Origin: Mesorhizobium sp. B2-8-5
GTDB lineage: Bacteria > Pseudomonadota > Alphaproteobacteria > Rhizobiales > Rhizobiaceae
Length of the DNA: 64,000 bases
NCBI RefSeq assembly: GCF_006440675.2
Contig: NZ_CP083951.1
Location: 434,001-498,000, forward strand
Reading direction: 5' to 3'
This document shows positions 8,673 through 16,242 of this stretch, one piece after another. Position numbers and translations under genes: made by a program. The notes below the pieces were generated by a model. That model was not told where the DNA came from. It worked only from the letters and a program-made list of their open reading frames with translations, and ran no database searches. How positions within the stretch are numbered: position 1 is the stretch's first letter; each line of letters starts with the position of its first letter.

Positions 8673-9836
8673 ATGCATTTCGGTCTTTCGGAAGAACAGA
8701 AGCTTATCGTCGAGACGACGCGGGCCTTTGTCGAGAACGAGCTTTATCCGCATGAGCGCGAGGTGGAGCGCACCGGCGTGCTGCGCCGCGAGCTGATCGA
8801 CGAATTGAAGGCCAAGGCGATCGGGGCCGGGCTCTACGCCGCCAACATGCCGGCCGATGTCGGCGGCGCCGGCTTGGACACAGTAAGCTGGCTGCTCTAC
8901 GAGAAGGAGCTTGGCCGCGCCAATTATGCGCTGCACTGGACCTGCGTGGCGCGGCCTTCCAACATCCTGCTTGCCGGCACGCCGGAGCAGCGCGAGAAAT
9001 ACCTTTTCCCCTGCATTCGCGGCGAGAAGTGGGACTGCCTGGCGATGACCGAGCCGGGCGCCGGCTCCGACCTGCGCGGCATGAAGGCGACCGCCGTGCA
9101 GGACGGCTCGGACTGGGTGCTCAACGGCACCAAGCATTTCATCTCGCATGCCGACATCGCCGACTTCGCCATCGTCTTCATGGCCTCGGGCGAAGAGGAT
9201 TCGCCGCGCGGCAAGCGCAAGAAGATCACCGCCTTCTTCGTCGACAAGGGCACCAAGGGTTTTTCGGTGCGCGACGGCTACCGCAATGTCTCGCATCGCG
9301 GCTACACCAATTCGATCCTGGAATTCGACGATTGCCGACTGCCGGCATCCCAGGTACTCGGCGAGGTGCACAAGGGTTTCGACGTCGCGAATTCGTGGCT
9401 GGGGGCCACGCGCCTGCAGGTCGGCGCAACCTGCCTCGGCCGCGCCGAGCGCGCGCTGTCGCACGCCATCGAATATGCCGCGCAGCGCCAGCAGTTCGGC
9501 CAGCAGATCGGCAAGTTCCAGGGCGTGTCGTTCAAGCTCGCCGACATGGCGACGGAGCTCAAGGCCGCCGACCTGATGGTCTTCGAAGCCGGCTGGAAGT
9601 ACGATCAGGGCACCGTCACCGACCAGGACATGGCGATGGCCAAGCTGAAGGCCACCGAGATGCTGGCCTTTGTCGCCGACGAAGCCATCCAGATCCATGG
9701 CGGCATGGGTCTGATGGACGACCTGCCGCTGGAGCGCATCTGGCGCGATGCCCGCGTCGAGCGCATCTGGGAAGGCACGTCGGAGATTCAGCGACATATT
9801 ATTTCGCGGGCGCTGCTGCGTCCGTTCGGAGCTTAG
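8673..9836 (+). CDS. Acyl-CoA dehydrogenase, probable gamma-butyrobetainyl-CoA dehydrogenase
   Basis: An FAD-dependent acyl-CoA dehydrogenase of 387 residues with the full family layout. It has an N-terminal helical domain (MHFGLSEEQKLIVETTRAF), the middle beta domain with the flavin signature CLAMTEPGAGSDLRGM, and the C-terminal helical domain with AAQRQQFGQQIGKFQ and IHGGMGLMDDLPLERIWRD. Its place between L-carnitine dehydrogenase and a CoA ligase plus CaiD-like hydratase suggests oxidation of gamma-butyrobetainyl-CoA to crotonobetainyl-CoA, but a general acyl-CoA role cannot be excluded. The start lies 4 bp after the preceding stop, and a palindromic element begins at its own stop codon. 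Confidence 0.88.
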   Translation: MHFGLSEEQKLIVETTRAFVENELYPHEREVERTGVLRRELIDELKAKAIGAGLYAANMPADVGGAGLDTVSWLLYEKELGRANYALHWTCVARPSNILLAGTPEQREKYLFPCIRGEKWDCLAMTEPGAGSDLRGMKATAVQDGSDWVLNGTKHFISHADIADFAIVFMASGEEDSPRGKRKKITAFFVDKGTKGFSVRDGYRNVSHRGYTNSILEFDDCRLPASQVLGEVHKGFDVANSWLGATRLQVGATCLGRAERALSHAIEYAAQRQQFGQQIGKFQGVSFKLADMATELKAADLMVFEAGWKYDQGTVTDQDMAMAKLKATEMLAFVADEAIQIHGGMGLMDDLPLERIWRDARVERIWEGTSEIQRHIISRALLRPFGA

Positions 9837-9884
9837 AGCATGATTACCCCAAACCGGGACCGGTTTTGGGGAAAGATCGCGCTC
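9836..9884. repeat. REP-like palindrome between acyl-CoA dehydrogenase and CoA-ligase genes
   Basis: GAGCATGAT...GATCGCGCTC arms enclose an inner stem CCCCAAA/TTTGGGG with an ACCGG-rich centre. The element starts at the last base of the upstream stop codon. It resembles the palindrome at 28998 in size and plan. Confidence 0.7.
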
Positions 9885-9894
9885 AAACGAAAAG

Positions 9895-11979
9895 ATGGCC
9901 ATGCATAAACTCGAACGTCTCCTGCGCCCGAAATCGATCGCCGTGTTCGGCGGCGCGCAGGCCGCCGCCGTCGTGGCGCAATCGATCAAGATGGGCTTTG
10001 CCGGCGATATCTGGCCGGTGCATCCGACCAAGGACGAGGTCGCCGGCCGCAAGGCCTACCGCTCCGTGGCCGACCTGCCCGGAGCACCGGACGCCGCCTT
10101 TGTCGGCGTCAACCGGCATCTCACCATCGAGGTGATCAAGGCGCTGGCCGAGCGCGGCGCCGGCGGCGCCGTCTGCTTCGCCGCCGGCTTCCTCGAGACC
10201 GAGGCCTATGACGAGGATGGCGAGCGGCTGCAGGCCGAGCTCGTTGCCGCCGCCGGCCAGATGCCGATCATCGGCCCGAACTGCTATGGCCTGATTAACT
10301 ATGCCGACGGCGCGTTGTTGTGGCCCGACCAGCATGGCGGCATCCGCCTGGCCGAGGGCGGCAAGGGCGTCGCCATCATCACCCAATCGTCCAACATCGC
10401 CATCAACATGACGATGCAGAAGCGCGGCCTGCCGATCGCCTTCCTGATGACGGCCGGCAACCAGGCGCAGACCGGCCTGTCCGAAATGGCGCTCGGCCTG
10501 ATCGAGGACGAGCGCGTCACTTCGCTCGGCCTGCATATCGAGGCTTTCGACTCCGTAGCCGGCTTCGAAAGGCTGGCGGCGCGCGCCCGCGAGCTGGAGA
10601 AGCCGATCATCGCCATGAAGGTCGGCCGCTCGGAGCAGGCGCGGCAGGCGACCGTTTCGCATACCGCCTCGCTGGCCGGCTCGGACGCCGCCTCCGGCGC
10701 GTTCCTGAAGCGGCTCGGCATTGCGCGTGTCGATTCCATCCCGGCCTTCATCGAAGCGCTGAAGCTGCTGCACATCACCGGGCCGCTGCCCGGCTACAAG
10801 CTTTCCTCGATGAGCTGCTCCGGCGGCGAAGCCTCCGTGATGGCCGACAGCGCCGAGGGCCGCTGGGTGCATTTTCCGGCGCTTGCCGATCAGCATCGCG
10901 CGCATGTCAAATCGACGCTCGGACCGCTGGTCGCGGTTGCCAATCCGCTCGACTATCACACCTTCATCTGGAACAACGAGCCGGCGATGACGGCCACCTT
11001 CACCGCCATGGTGTCGGGCGGTTTCGACCTCAACATGCTGGTGCTGGACTTCCCGCGCCCCGACCGTTGCTCGGACGTCGACTGGTGGGCGACGCTGCGC
11101 GCCTTCGAGGCGGCATTGAAGACCAATAAGGCGCAAGGCGCGATCGTCTCGTCGCTGCCGGAAAACCTGCCGGAGGAATACACCGCCGGGCTGATGGCGC
11201 GCGGCATGGTGCCGTTGTTCGGCATTTCGGAGGCCATGGACGCCGCGCAGGCCGCCGCCTTCATCGGCTGGGCCTGGCGCGAGCCGCAGGCGCAGCCGGT
11301 CGACACCACTGCCGCGGGCGCGTCGGAAGCCAGACACGTGACGCCGGACGAGGCCGAAGCCAAGGAAAGGCTGATCAAGGCCGGCCTGCCGGTGCCGAAG
11401 GGCGAACGCGCTTCCAACGCGGTCGAAGCGGTGATCTCGTCGATGACGCTGGGCTTCCCGGTGGCGCTGAAGGCTCTCGGCGTCACGCACAAGTCGGAAG
11501 TCGGCGCCGTCAGGCTGAACCTCAAGGACGCCGAATCCGTCAGCGCCGCCGCGCATGACCTTCTGCCGCTCGGCACCGGGCTCTATGCCGAGCGCATGGT
11601 GCGCGACGGCGTCGCCGAACTGATCGTCGGCTTCACCCGCGATCCGATGTTCGGCGTGGTGATGACGCTCGGCACCGGCGGCGTGCTGGTGGAGCTTCTG
11701 CGCGACAGCGTGACCCTGATGCTGCCGGCAACGCGCGACGACATCGAGGCGGCGCTGCGTGGATTGAAGCTCTATCCGCTGCTCGAAGGCTATCGCGGCC
11801 GGCCGAAGGCCGATGTCCAGGCGGCCATCGACGCCGTCGCCGGCATTGCCGACTTCGTCCAGAAGAACGAAGTCGAGATCGAGGAGCTCGACATCAACCC
11901 GCTGATCGTCTGTGCCGAAGGCAAGGGCGCCTGGATCGCGGATGCCCTGCTGGTGCTTGGAGAAAAGAAGAATGACTGA
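9895..11979 (+). CDS. ADP-forming acyl-CoA synthetase (acetate-CoA ligase family), probable betaine/carnitine CoA ligase
   Basis: A single-chain NDP-forming acyl-CoA synthetase of 694 residues. It has an N-terminal CoA-binding domain (LRPKSIAVFGGAQAAAVVAQS), two succinyl-CoA-ligase-like domains (IIGPNCYGLINYADGAL, VAIITQSSNIAINM, SHTASLAGSDAASGAFLKRLG) and a C-terminal ATP-grasp domain (ALKALGVTHKSEVGAVRLNL, LDINPLIV). In this setting it may activate gamma-butyrobetaine, crotonobetaine or carnitine. Because the reaction is reversible it could also recover ATP from betainyl-CoA. ATGs lie at 9895 and 9901. Its 3' end overlaps the hydratase start by 8 bp, indicating translational coupling. Confidence 0.88.
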   Translation: MAMHKLERLLRPKSIAVFGGAQAAAVVAQSIKMGFAGDIWPVHPTKDEVAGRKAYRSVADLPGAPDAAFVGVNRHLTIEVIKALAERGAGGAVCFAAGFLETEAYDEDGERLQAELVAAAGQMPIIGPNCYGLINYADGALLWPDQHGGIRLAEGGKGVAIITQSSNIAINMTMQKRGLPIAFLMTAGNQAQTGLSEMALGLIEDERVTSLGLHIEAFDSVAGFERLAARARELEKPIIAMKVGRSEQARQATVSHTASLAGSDAASGAFLKRLGIARVDSIPAFIEALKLLHITGPLPGYKLSSMSCSGGEASVMADSAEGRWVHFPALADQHRAHVKSTLGPLVAVANPLDYHTFIWNNEPAMTATFTAMVSGGFDLNMLVLDFPRPDRCSDVDWWATLRAFEAALKTNKAQGAIVSSLPENLPEEYTAGLMARGMVPLFGISEAMDAAQAAAFIGWAWREPQAQPVDTTAAGASEARHVTPDEAEAKERLIKAGLPVPKGERASNAVEAVISSMTLGFPVALKALGVTHKSEVGAVRLNLKDAESVSAAAHDLLPLGTGLYAERMVRDGVAELIVGFTRDPMFGVVMTLGTGGVLVELLRDSVTLMLPATRDDIEAALRGLKLYPLLEGYRGRPKADVQAAIDAVAGIADFVQKNEVEIEELDINPLIVCAEGKGAWIADALLVLGEKKND

Positions 11980-12754
11980 AATCATCACCACCCGCCGCGA
12001 GGGCACGATCCTCGAGGTCACGCTCGACCGGCCGAAGGCCAATGCCATCGACCTGAAGACATCGCGGCTGATGGGCCAGACCTTCAGGGCGTTCCGCGAT
12101 GATCCCGGCCTGCGCGTCGCGATCGTCAAGACCGCTGGCGACAAGTTCTTCAGCGCAGGCTGGGACCTGAAGGCGGCCGCCGCCGGCGACGCGGTCGACG
12201 GCGATTACGGCGTCGGCGGTTTTGCCGGGCTGCAGGAGTTGCGCGACCTCAACAAGCCGGTGATCGCCTGCGTCAACGGCATGGCGGTGGGCGGCGGCTT
12301 CGAACTGGCGCTGTCCTGCGACCTCATCTACGCCTCGGACCATTCCTCCTTCGCGCTGCCGGAAATCCGTGCGGGCACGCTGGCCGACGCAGCCACCATC
12401 AAGCTGCCGAAGCGCATCCCCTACCACATCGCCATGGACCTCCTGTTTACCGGCCGCTGGATGGATGTCGCCGAAGCGCATCGCTGGGGCCTGGTCAACG
12501 AAGTGCTGCCCAAGGACAAGCTCGAAGAGCGCGTCTGGGAGATCGCAAGGCTCTTGGCCAGCGGCCCGCCGCTGGTGTTCGCCTCGATCAAGGAGACGGC
12601 GCGCGTGGCCGAGGCGCTGACCTTCCAGGACGCGATGAACAAGGTGACACGCCGGCAGTTGCCGACGGTCGACGCGCTCTATGGCTCCGAAGACAATATG
12701 GAGGGGTTCCGGGCGTTCGCGGAAAAGCGCGACCCGGTTTGGAAGGGACGATAA
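11972..12754 (+). CDS. caiD: Carnitinyl-CoA dehydratase / crotonobetainyl-CoA hydratase
   Basis: An enoyl-CoA hydratase/isomerase of 260 residues, as against 261 for E. coli CaiD, which it resembles strongly from end to end as I remember that sequence. Shared blocks are LDRPKANAID, FFSAGWDLKAAA, VNGMAVGGGFELAL and the last residues FAEKRDPVWKGR. The two CaiD active-site glutamates are at the same numbers (E111 in GGGFELAL, E131 in FALPEIRAG). It interconverts crotonobetainyl-CoA and L-carnitinyl-CoA. The start overlaps the preceding gene by 8 bp. A family A repeat follows the stop. Confidence 0.92.
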   Translation: MTEIITTRREGTILEVTLDRPKANAIDLKTSRLMGQTFRAFRDDPGLRVAIVKTAGDKFFSAGWDLKAAAAGDAVDGDYGVGGFAGLQELRDLNKPVIACVNGMAVGGGFELALSCDLIYASDHSSFALPEIRAGTLADAATIKLPKRIPYHIAMDLLFTGRWMDVAEAHRWGLVNEVLPKDKLEERVWEIARLLASGPPLVFASIKETARVAEALTFQDAMNKVTRRQLPTVDALYGSEDNMEGFRAFAEKRDPVWKGR

Positions 12755-12770
12755 CGTCGGAGATGACGGC

Positions 12771-12937
12771 GCGAGGCACCCCCCTCTGCCCTGCCGGGCA
12801 TCTCCCCCGCAAGGGGGGAGATTGGCAGTGTCGGCGCCGGCGCTCACCTTCCCCCGTTGGAGATTGGCGAAGGCAAATGCGACATCCGATCTCCCCCCTT
12901 GCGGGGGAGATGGCCGGCAGGCCAGAGGGGGGTGACC
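12771..12937. repeat. Dispersed inverted-repeat element, family A1, copy 2
   Basis: The left arm is CCTCTGCCCTGCCGGGCATC with CTCCCCCGCAAGGGGGGAG; the right arm is CCCCCCTTGCGGGGGAGATGG followed by CCGGCAGGCCAGAGGGGGG. The centre contains GATTGGCGAAGGCAAA. It occupies most of the gap between caiD and the esterase gene. Confidence 0.9.
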
Positions 12938-12968
12938 GGGCTGAACCTCTCCAGTCGGTCCAACCGCA

Positions 12969-13901
12969 ATGACCGACTACAAAACCCTCATCGATGCCGA
13001 GACCTGGGCCTTCATCGAGAAGACCAACTCCTATTATCCGCCGGACACGATCGACTACACGATAACCCAGCAGCGCGCGATCTATGACCGGATGTGCCGG
13101 GAGTTCTTTGCCGGCTACCCGCAAGGCGTGACCGCCGAGACGACAAGCATCGCCAACGGCATCCCGATCCGCATCTATCGCAACGCCACGCCGAAGAATG
13201 CCGCGATGGTGCTCTATCTCCATGGCGGCGGCTTCATCCTGGGCGGGCTGGACAGCCATGACGATGTCTACGCCGAGCTTTGCGCCCGCACCGGCTTCGA
13301 GGTAGTCTCGGTCGATTACCGGCTGGCGCCGGAACATCTGCATCCGGCCGCCTTCGATGACGCGATGGACGCTTTCGAATGGGCCGCCGGGACCTATGAC
13401 CGCCCTGTCGTGCTTTGTGGCGACAGCGCCGGCGGCAATCTCTGCGCGGCGACAGCGCATGCGACGCGCGGCCATGCGAAGAAGCCGGCCGGCCAGATGC
13501 TGATCTATTCCGGCCTTGGCGGCGACCATTCGCGCGGCTCCTACGTCACCCATGCCGAGGCGCCGATGCTGACGGTGCGCGATCTCGATTTCTACAAGCA
13601 TATCCGCACCGGCGGCGTGGACCGGACCGGCGATATCACGCTCTACCCGCTCGCCGACGCCGATTTCGCCAATTTGCCGCCGACGGTGCTGATCACCGCC
13701 GAATGCGACCCGCTGTCGTCCGACGGCGAGGCTTATCGCGACCGCATCGTCGCGGCCGGCGGACGCGCCACCTGGTTCGAGGAGCCTGGCCTTGTGCACG
13801 GCTATCTCAGGGCCCGGCACATGGTCGGCCGGGCACGGACGAGCTTCACCCGCATCGTCGAGGCGGTATCGGCGCTCGGCCGGGGCGACTGGATCTGGTG
13901 A
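12969..13901 (+). CDS. Alpha/beta hydrolase of the hormone-sensitive-lipase type
   Basis: A 310-residue esterase with the HSL-family oxyanion motif YLHGGGFILGG, the nucleophile elbow GDSAGGNL and the late DPLSSDGEAY / LVHGYLR blocks that supply the acid and His of the triad. No signal peptide is present, so it is cytosolic. It lies downstream of the carnitine genes in the same direction, separated by a repeat element. It could hydrolyse carnitine esters or serve as the missing betainyl-CoA thioesterase; both are inference. No Shine-Dalgarno motif is obvious before the ATG, which lies just beyond the repeat. Confidence 0.82.
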   Translation: MTDYKTLIDAETWAFIEKTNSYYPPDTIDYTITQQRAIYDRMCREFFAGYPQGVTAETTSIANGIPIRIYRNATPKNAAMVLYLHGGGFILGGLDSHDDVYAELCARTGFEVVSVDYRLAPEHLHPAAFDDAMDAFEWAAGTYDRPVVLCGDSAGGNLCAATAHATRGHAKKPAGQMLIYSGLGGDHSRGSYVTHAEAPMLTVRDLDFYKHIRTGGVDRTGDITLYPLADADFANLPPTVLITAECDPLSSDGEAYRDRIVAAGGRATWFEEPGLVHGYLRARHMVGRARTSFTRIVEAVSALGRGDWIW

Positions 13902-14266
13902 CGCCCCGGCGACCCGGGAACGCTTTCCGCCCCGCTATCCTCAAATGAACCTTTCCCCGCCTGACAGCGACTGATGGCCAGGCGCCGCAATGGTGCGGCC
14001 CGGAAAGGGAAAGCCCCATGACCAGAAACCCAGAGACTCCGCGGTCTCCGGGAACAACGGGAGTCCAGCGCGATCACCGCCTTCGGGAAGGGGTCGACGC
14101 GCTGGGCTTTCGGCTGATTCCGTTGACCCTGCATAGGCGCAGGCGTATCGTCACGACGAGGAAAGCAGACAATTCGATCGGGGAAGAACGTGCCGCAACG
14201 CCGCGCCTTGCCCTGGTTGGCGCGACAAGACCGGATGTTCCTTCCAGCGGCTTCGGGGGGAGTTCA

Positions 14267-16231
14267 ATGTCTGGCGTTCGCGGCTCGTTTCTGCGTTCTC
14301 GTGGCGGCCGTCTGCGCCGCGCAATAGCATCCACCAGCGGAATTCTTGCCGTGGCGCTGTCCGCCGGCCTCTGGCTCGGCGGCGTGGCGAAGGCGCAGGA
14401 AACCCAGATCATCTATCCTGGATCGATGGCGGTCACCGGCTTCCCCGGCACCATGATCCCCGATTTCGACCAGGGCTTGCCGCCCGGCACCGATCCGGTC
14501 GACGAGACCTTCATCGACACCTCGCGGGCATCCTTGCGCATTTTCGACGTCTCGCATCTCGGCGGGCCTGCCTCGGGCCAGCTCGTCTTCACGCCGCCGC
14601 CCTTCGAGGTGACGGCTGGGCAGATCGGCGAGGTGTTCGGACTGACCTATGACGACGGCGTACGCGATGGCGTGCCGTCGGGCATTCCCAATCTTTATGC
14701 CGCCGCGACCTCGCTGCATGGCGTCGAGATCGTCACGCCGGATGCCGACGACGACGGGCGTCCGGAGCGGCAGCGTCGCGGCGCCGCCGGCGCCACCTTC
14801 ATGGGCGGCCAGTTCGGCACCGAGAATGGCGGCGGCCCAGGCACGATCTGGAAGATCGACGGCATCACGGGCGCCGTCTCGAAATTCGCCGACATCGACA
14901 CCAACAGCGGACCGGGCATCGGCAACCTCGCCTTCGATCCCATCCACCGCCAGTTCTTCGCCTCGGATATCGACACCGGCCTGATCCATCGCATCGACGC
15001 CGACGGCCATCTGATCGACACGTTCGACCATGGCGTCGCCGGCCGCCCGGCGCATGGGCTTGGCCCCGTCGCCGACGATGGCGCGGTCATGGACATCCAG
15101 GGCGCGGCCTTCGATACCGAAGACCCCGAGACCTGGGGCTATACGCAGGACGAGCGCCGTGTCTGGGCGGTCTCCTATCACGGCGGCCGGCTCTATTATT
15201 CGGTCGGCGAAAAATCCGAGATCTGGTCGGTCGGCGTCGCGCGCGACGGCACGTTCGCCGGCGATCCGCGTTGGGAACTGACGGTCAAGGCCGAGAAGGA
15301 TTACGCCGTCACCGACATAGCCTTCGACAATAAGGGCTTCATGTATCTCGCCCAGCGCGGCCCGGTCGAAAACCGTTACGATTACAGCCGTTTCGCCGAT
15401 TCCGGCAAAGGCGAGCTGATCCGCTACTGGCAGGAAGACCCGGACGATCCGGCGACGGAATCGGCCTGGGTCGAGGTGCCGCAGGAATACGCGGTCGGCT
15501 TCCCGCAAGGCAACCGACAGTCGGCCGGCGGCGTCGACCTGCAATATGGCTATGATGCCGATGGCAATATCGACACCAGCGTCTGCACCGACACCGTCGT
15601 CAACACCGGCGACAAATTGCGCGACAATCCCGAGCTTGCCGAGCGCCTCGCCGCCGGCGGGCCGCTTGCCGTGCATGGCGTGCAGCTGACGCCGAGCGCG
15701 CTGGTCAAGCCGGCCAACGTGCCGCCCTTCGGCTCCTGGTTCGTCGACTTCGACGGCTATTTCGAAGACCCCGAGGTCGAAGGCCATGTCGGCGACGTCA
15801 GGGTCTGGCGCCCCTGCGAGGGCCGCGCCGGCTATTACGAGGAAATCCCCGGCGGCGGCTATCTGCCTCCGTTCTATCCGCCCGACTTCCCGCCGCCCGG
15901 CAACCTGCCGCCCTGCGTCGACGTCGAGGACGTGCACTACTACTGCACGCCGCGCGGACTCCGGGCCGAACTCTATCTCCATGACCATGCCGGCTTCGGC
16001 GGCGATTCGATCAAGGCGCAGTCCAGGACGCCCGGCGTCGGGGTATCGACCCCCATGTCGCATGTCCCTGGCAAGCCCTACACGGTCGACATCACCGGCC
16101 ATGATCCTGGCGACACCGTCAATGTCGGGCTCTGCTTCTATCGCAAGTCCGACCAGGACAAGGGTGGCTACTACCCTTGCTGCAAGGTGACGCTGCCGCT
16201 CAGAACGCCAGCCGTCAGCTGCGAACGTTGA
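14267..16231 (+). CDS. Secreted beta-propeller-like protein with C-terminal cysteine module
   Basis: A 654-residue exported protein I cannot assign to a named family. The chosen ATG follows GGGGGGAG and starts an arginine-rich n-region and hydrophobic core ending LGGVAKAQ, a likely signal peptide cut after AKA. Residues 30-510 contain recurring motifs such as NLAFDPIHRQFFASDIDTG and VTDIAFDNKGFMYLAQRG, consistent with an NHL/SMP-30-like propeller. A Pro-rich linker near residue 545 leads to a roughly 105-residue Cys module with a GYYPCC motif, shared with the next gene. An upstream in-frame ATG at 14018 would bury the signal peptide. The next gene starts 11 bp later, so the two form an operon. 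Confidence 0.72.
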   Translation: MSGVRGSFLRSRGGRLRRAIASTSGILAVALSAGLWLGGVAKAQETQIIYPGSMAVTGFPGTMIPDFDQGLPPGTDPVDETFIDTSRASLRIFDVSHLGGPASGQLVFTPPPFEVTAGQIGEVFGLTYDDGVRDGVPSGIPNLYAAATSLHGVEIVTPDADDDGRPERQRRGAAGATFMGGQFGTENGGGPGTIWKIDGITGAVSKFADIDTNSGPGIGNLAFDPIHRQFFASDIDTGLIHRIDADGHLIDTFDHGVAGRPAHGLGPVADDGAVMDIQGAAFDTEDPETWGYTQDERRVWAVSYHGGRLYYSVGEKSEIWSVGVARDGTFAGDPRWELTVKAEKDYAVTDIAFDNKGFMYLAQRGPVENRYDYSRFADSGKGELIRYWQEDPDDPATESAWVEVPQEYAVGFPQGNRQSAGGVDLQYGYDADGNIDTSVCTDTVVNTGDKLRDNPELAERLAAGGPLAVHGVQLTPSALVKPANVPPFGSWFVDFDGYFEDPEVEGHVGDVRVWRPCEGRAGYYEEIPGGGYLPPFYPPDFPPPGNLPPCVDVEDVHYYCTPRGLRAELYLHDHAGFGGDSIKAQSRTPGVGVSTPMSHVPGKPYTVDITGHDPGDTVNVGLCFYRKSDQDKGGYYPCCKVTLPLRTPAVSCER

Positions 16232-16242
16232 GGGAGGGACAG

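Noticed and set aside
9883..12144. 753-codon minus-strand open frame opposite the acyl-CoA synthetase gene
   Set aside because: Antisense shadow caused by high GC; the translation is Arg/Gly/His-rich without family motifs, while the plus strand encodes a complete acyl-CoA synthetase.
13915..13945. Possible EcfG-type stress promoter (GGGAAC) before the secreted-protein operon
   Set aside because: GGAAC is present but no CGTT-like -10 element occurs at 16-17 nt spacing.
14018..14266. 83-codon N-terminal extension of the first secreted protein
   Set aside because: It would place an Arg-rich, non-hydrophobic segment before a clear signal peptide; the inner ATG has a strong GGGGGGAG site.
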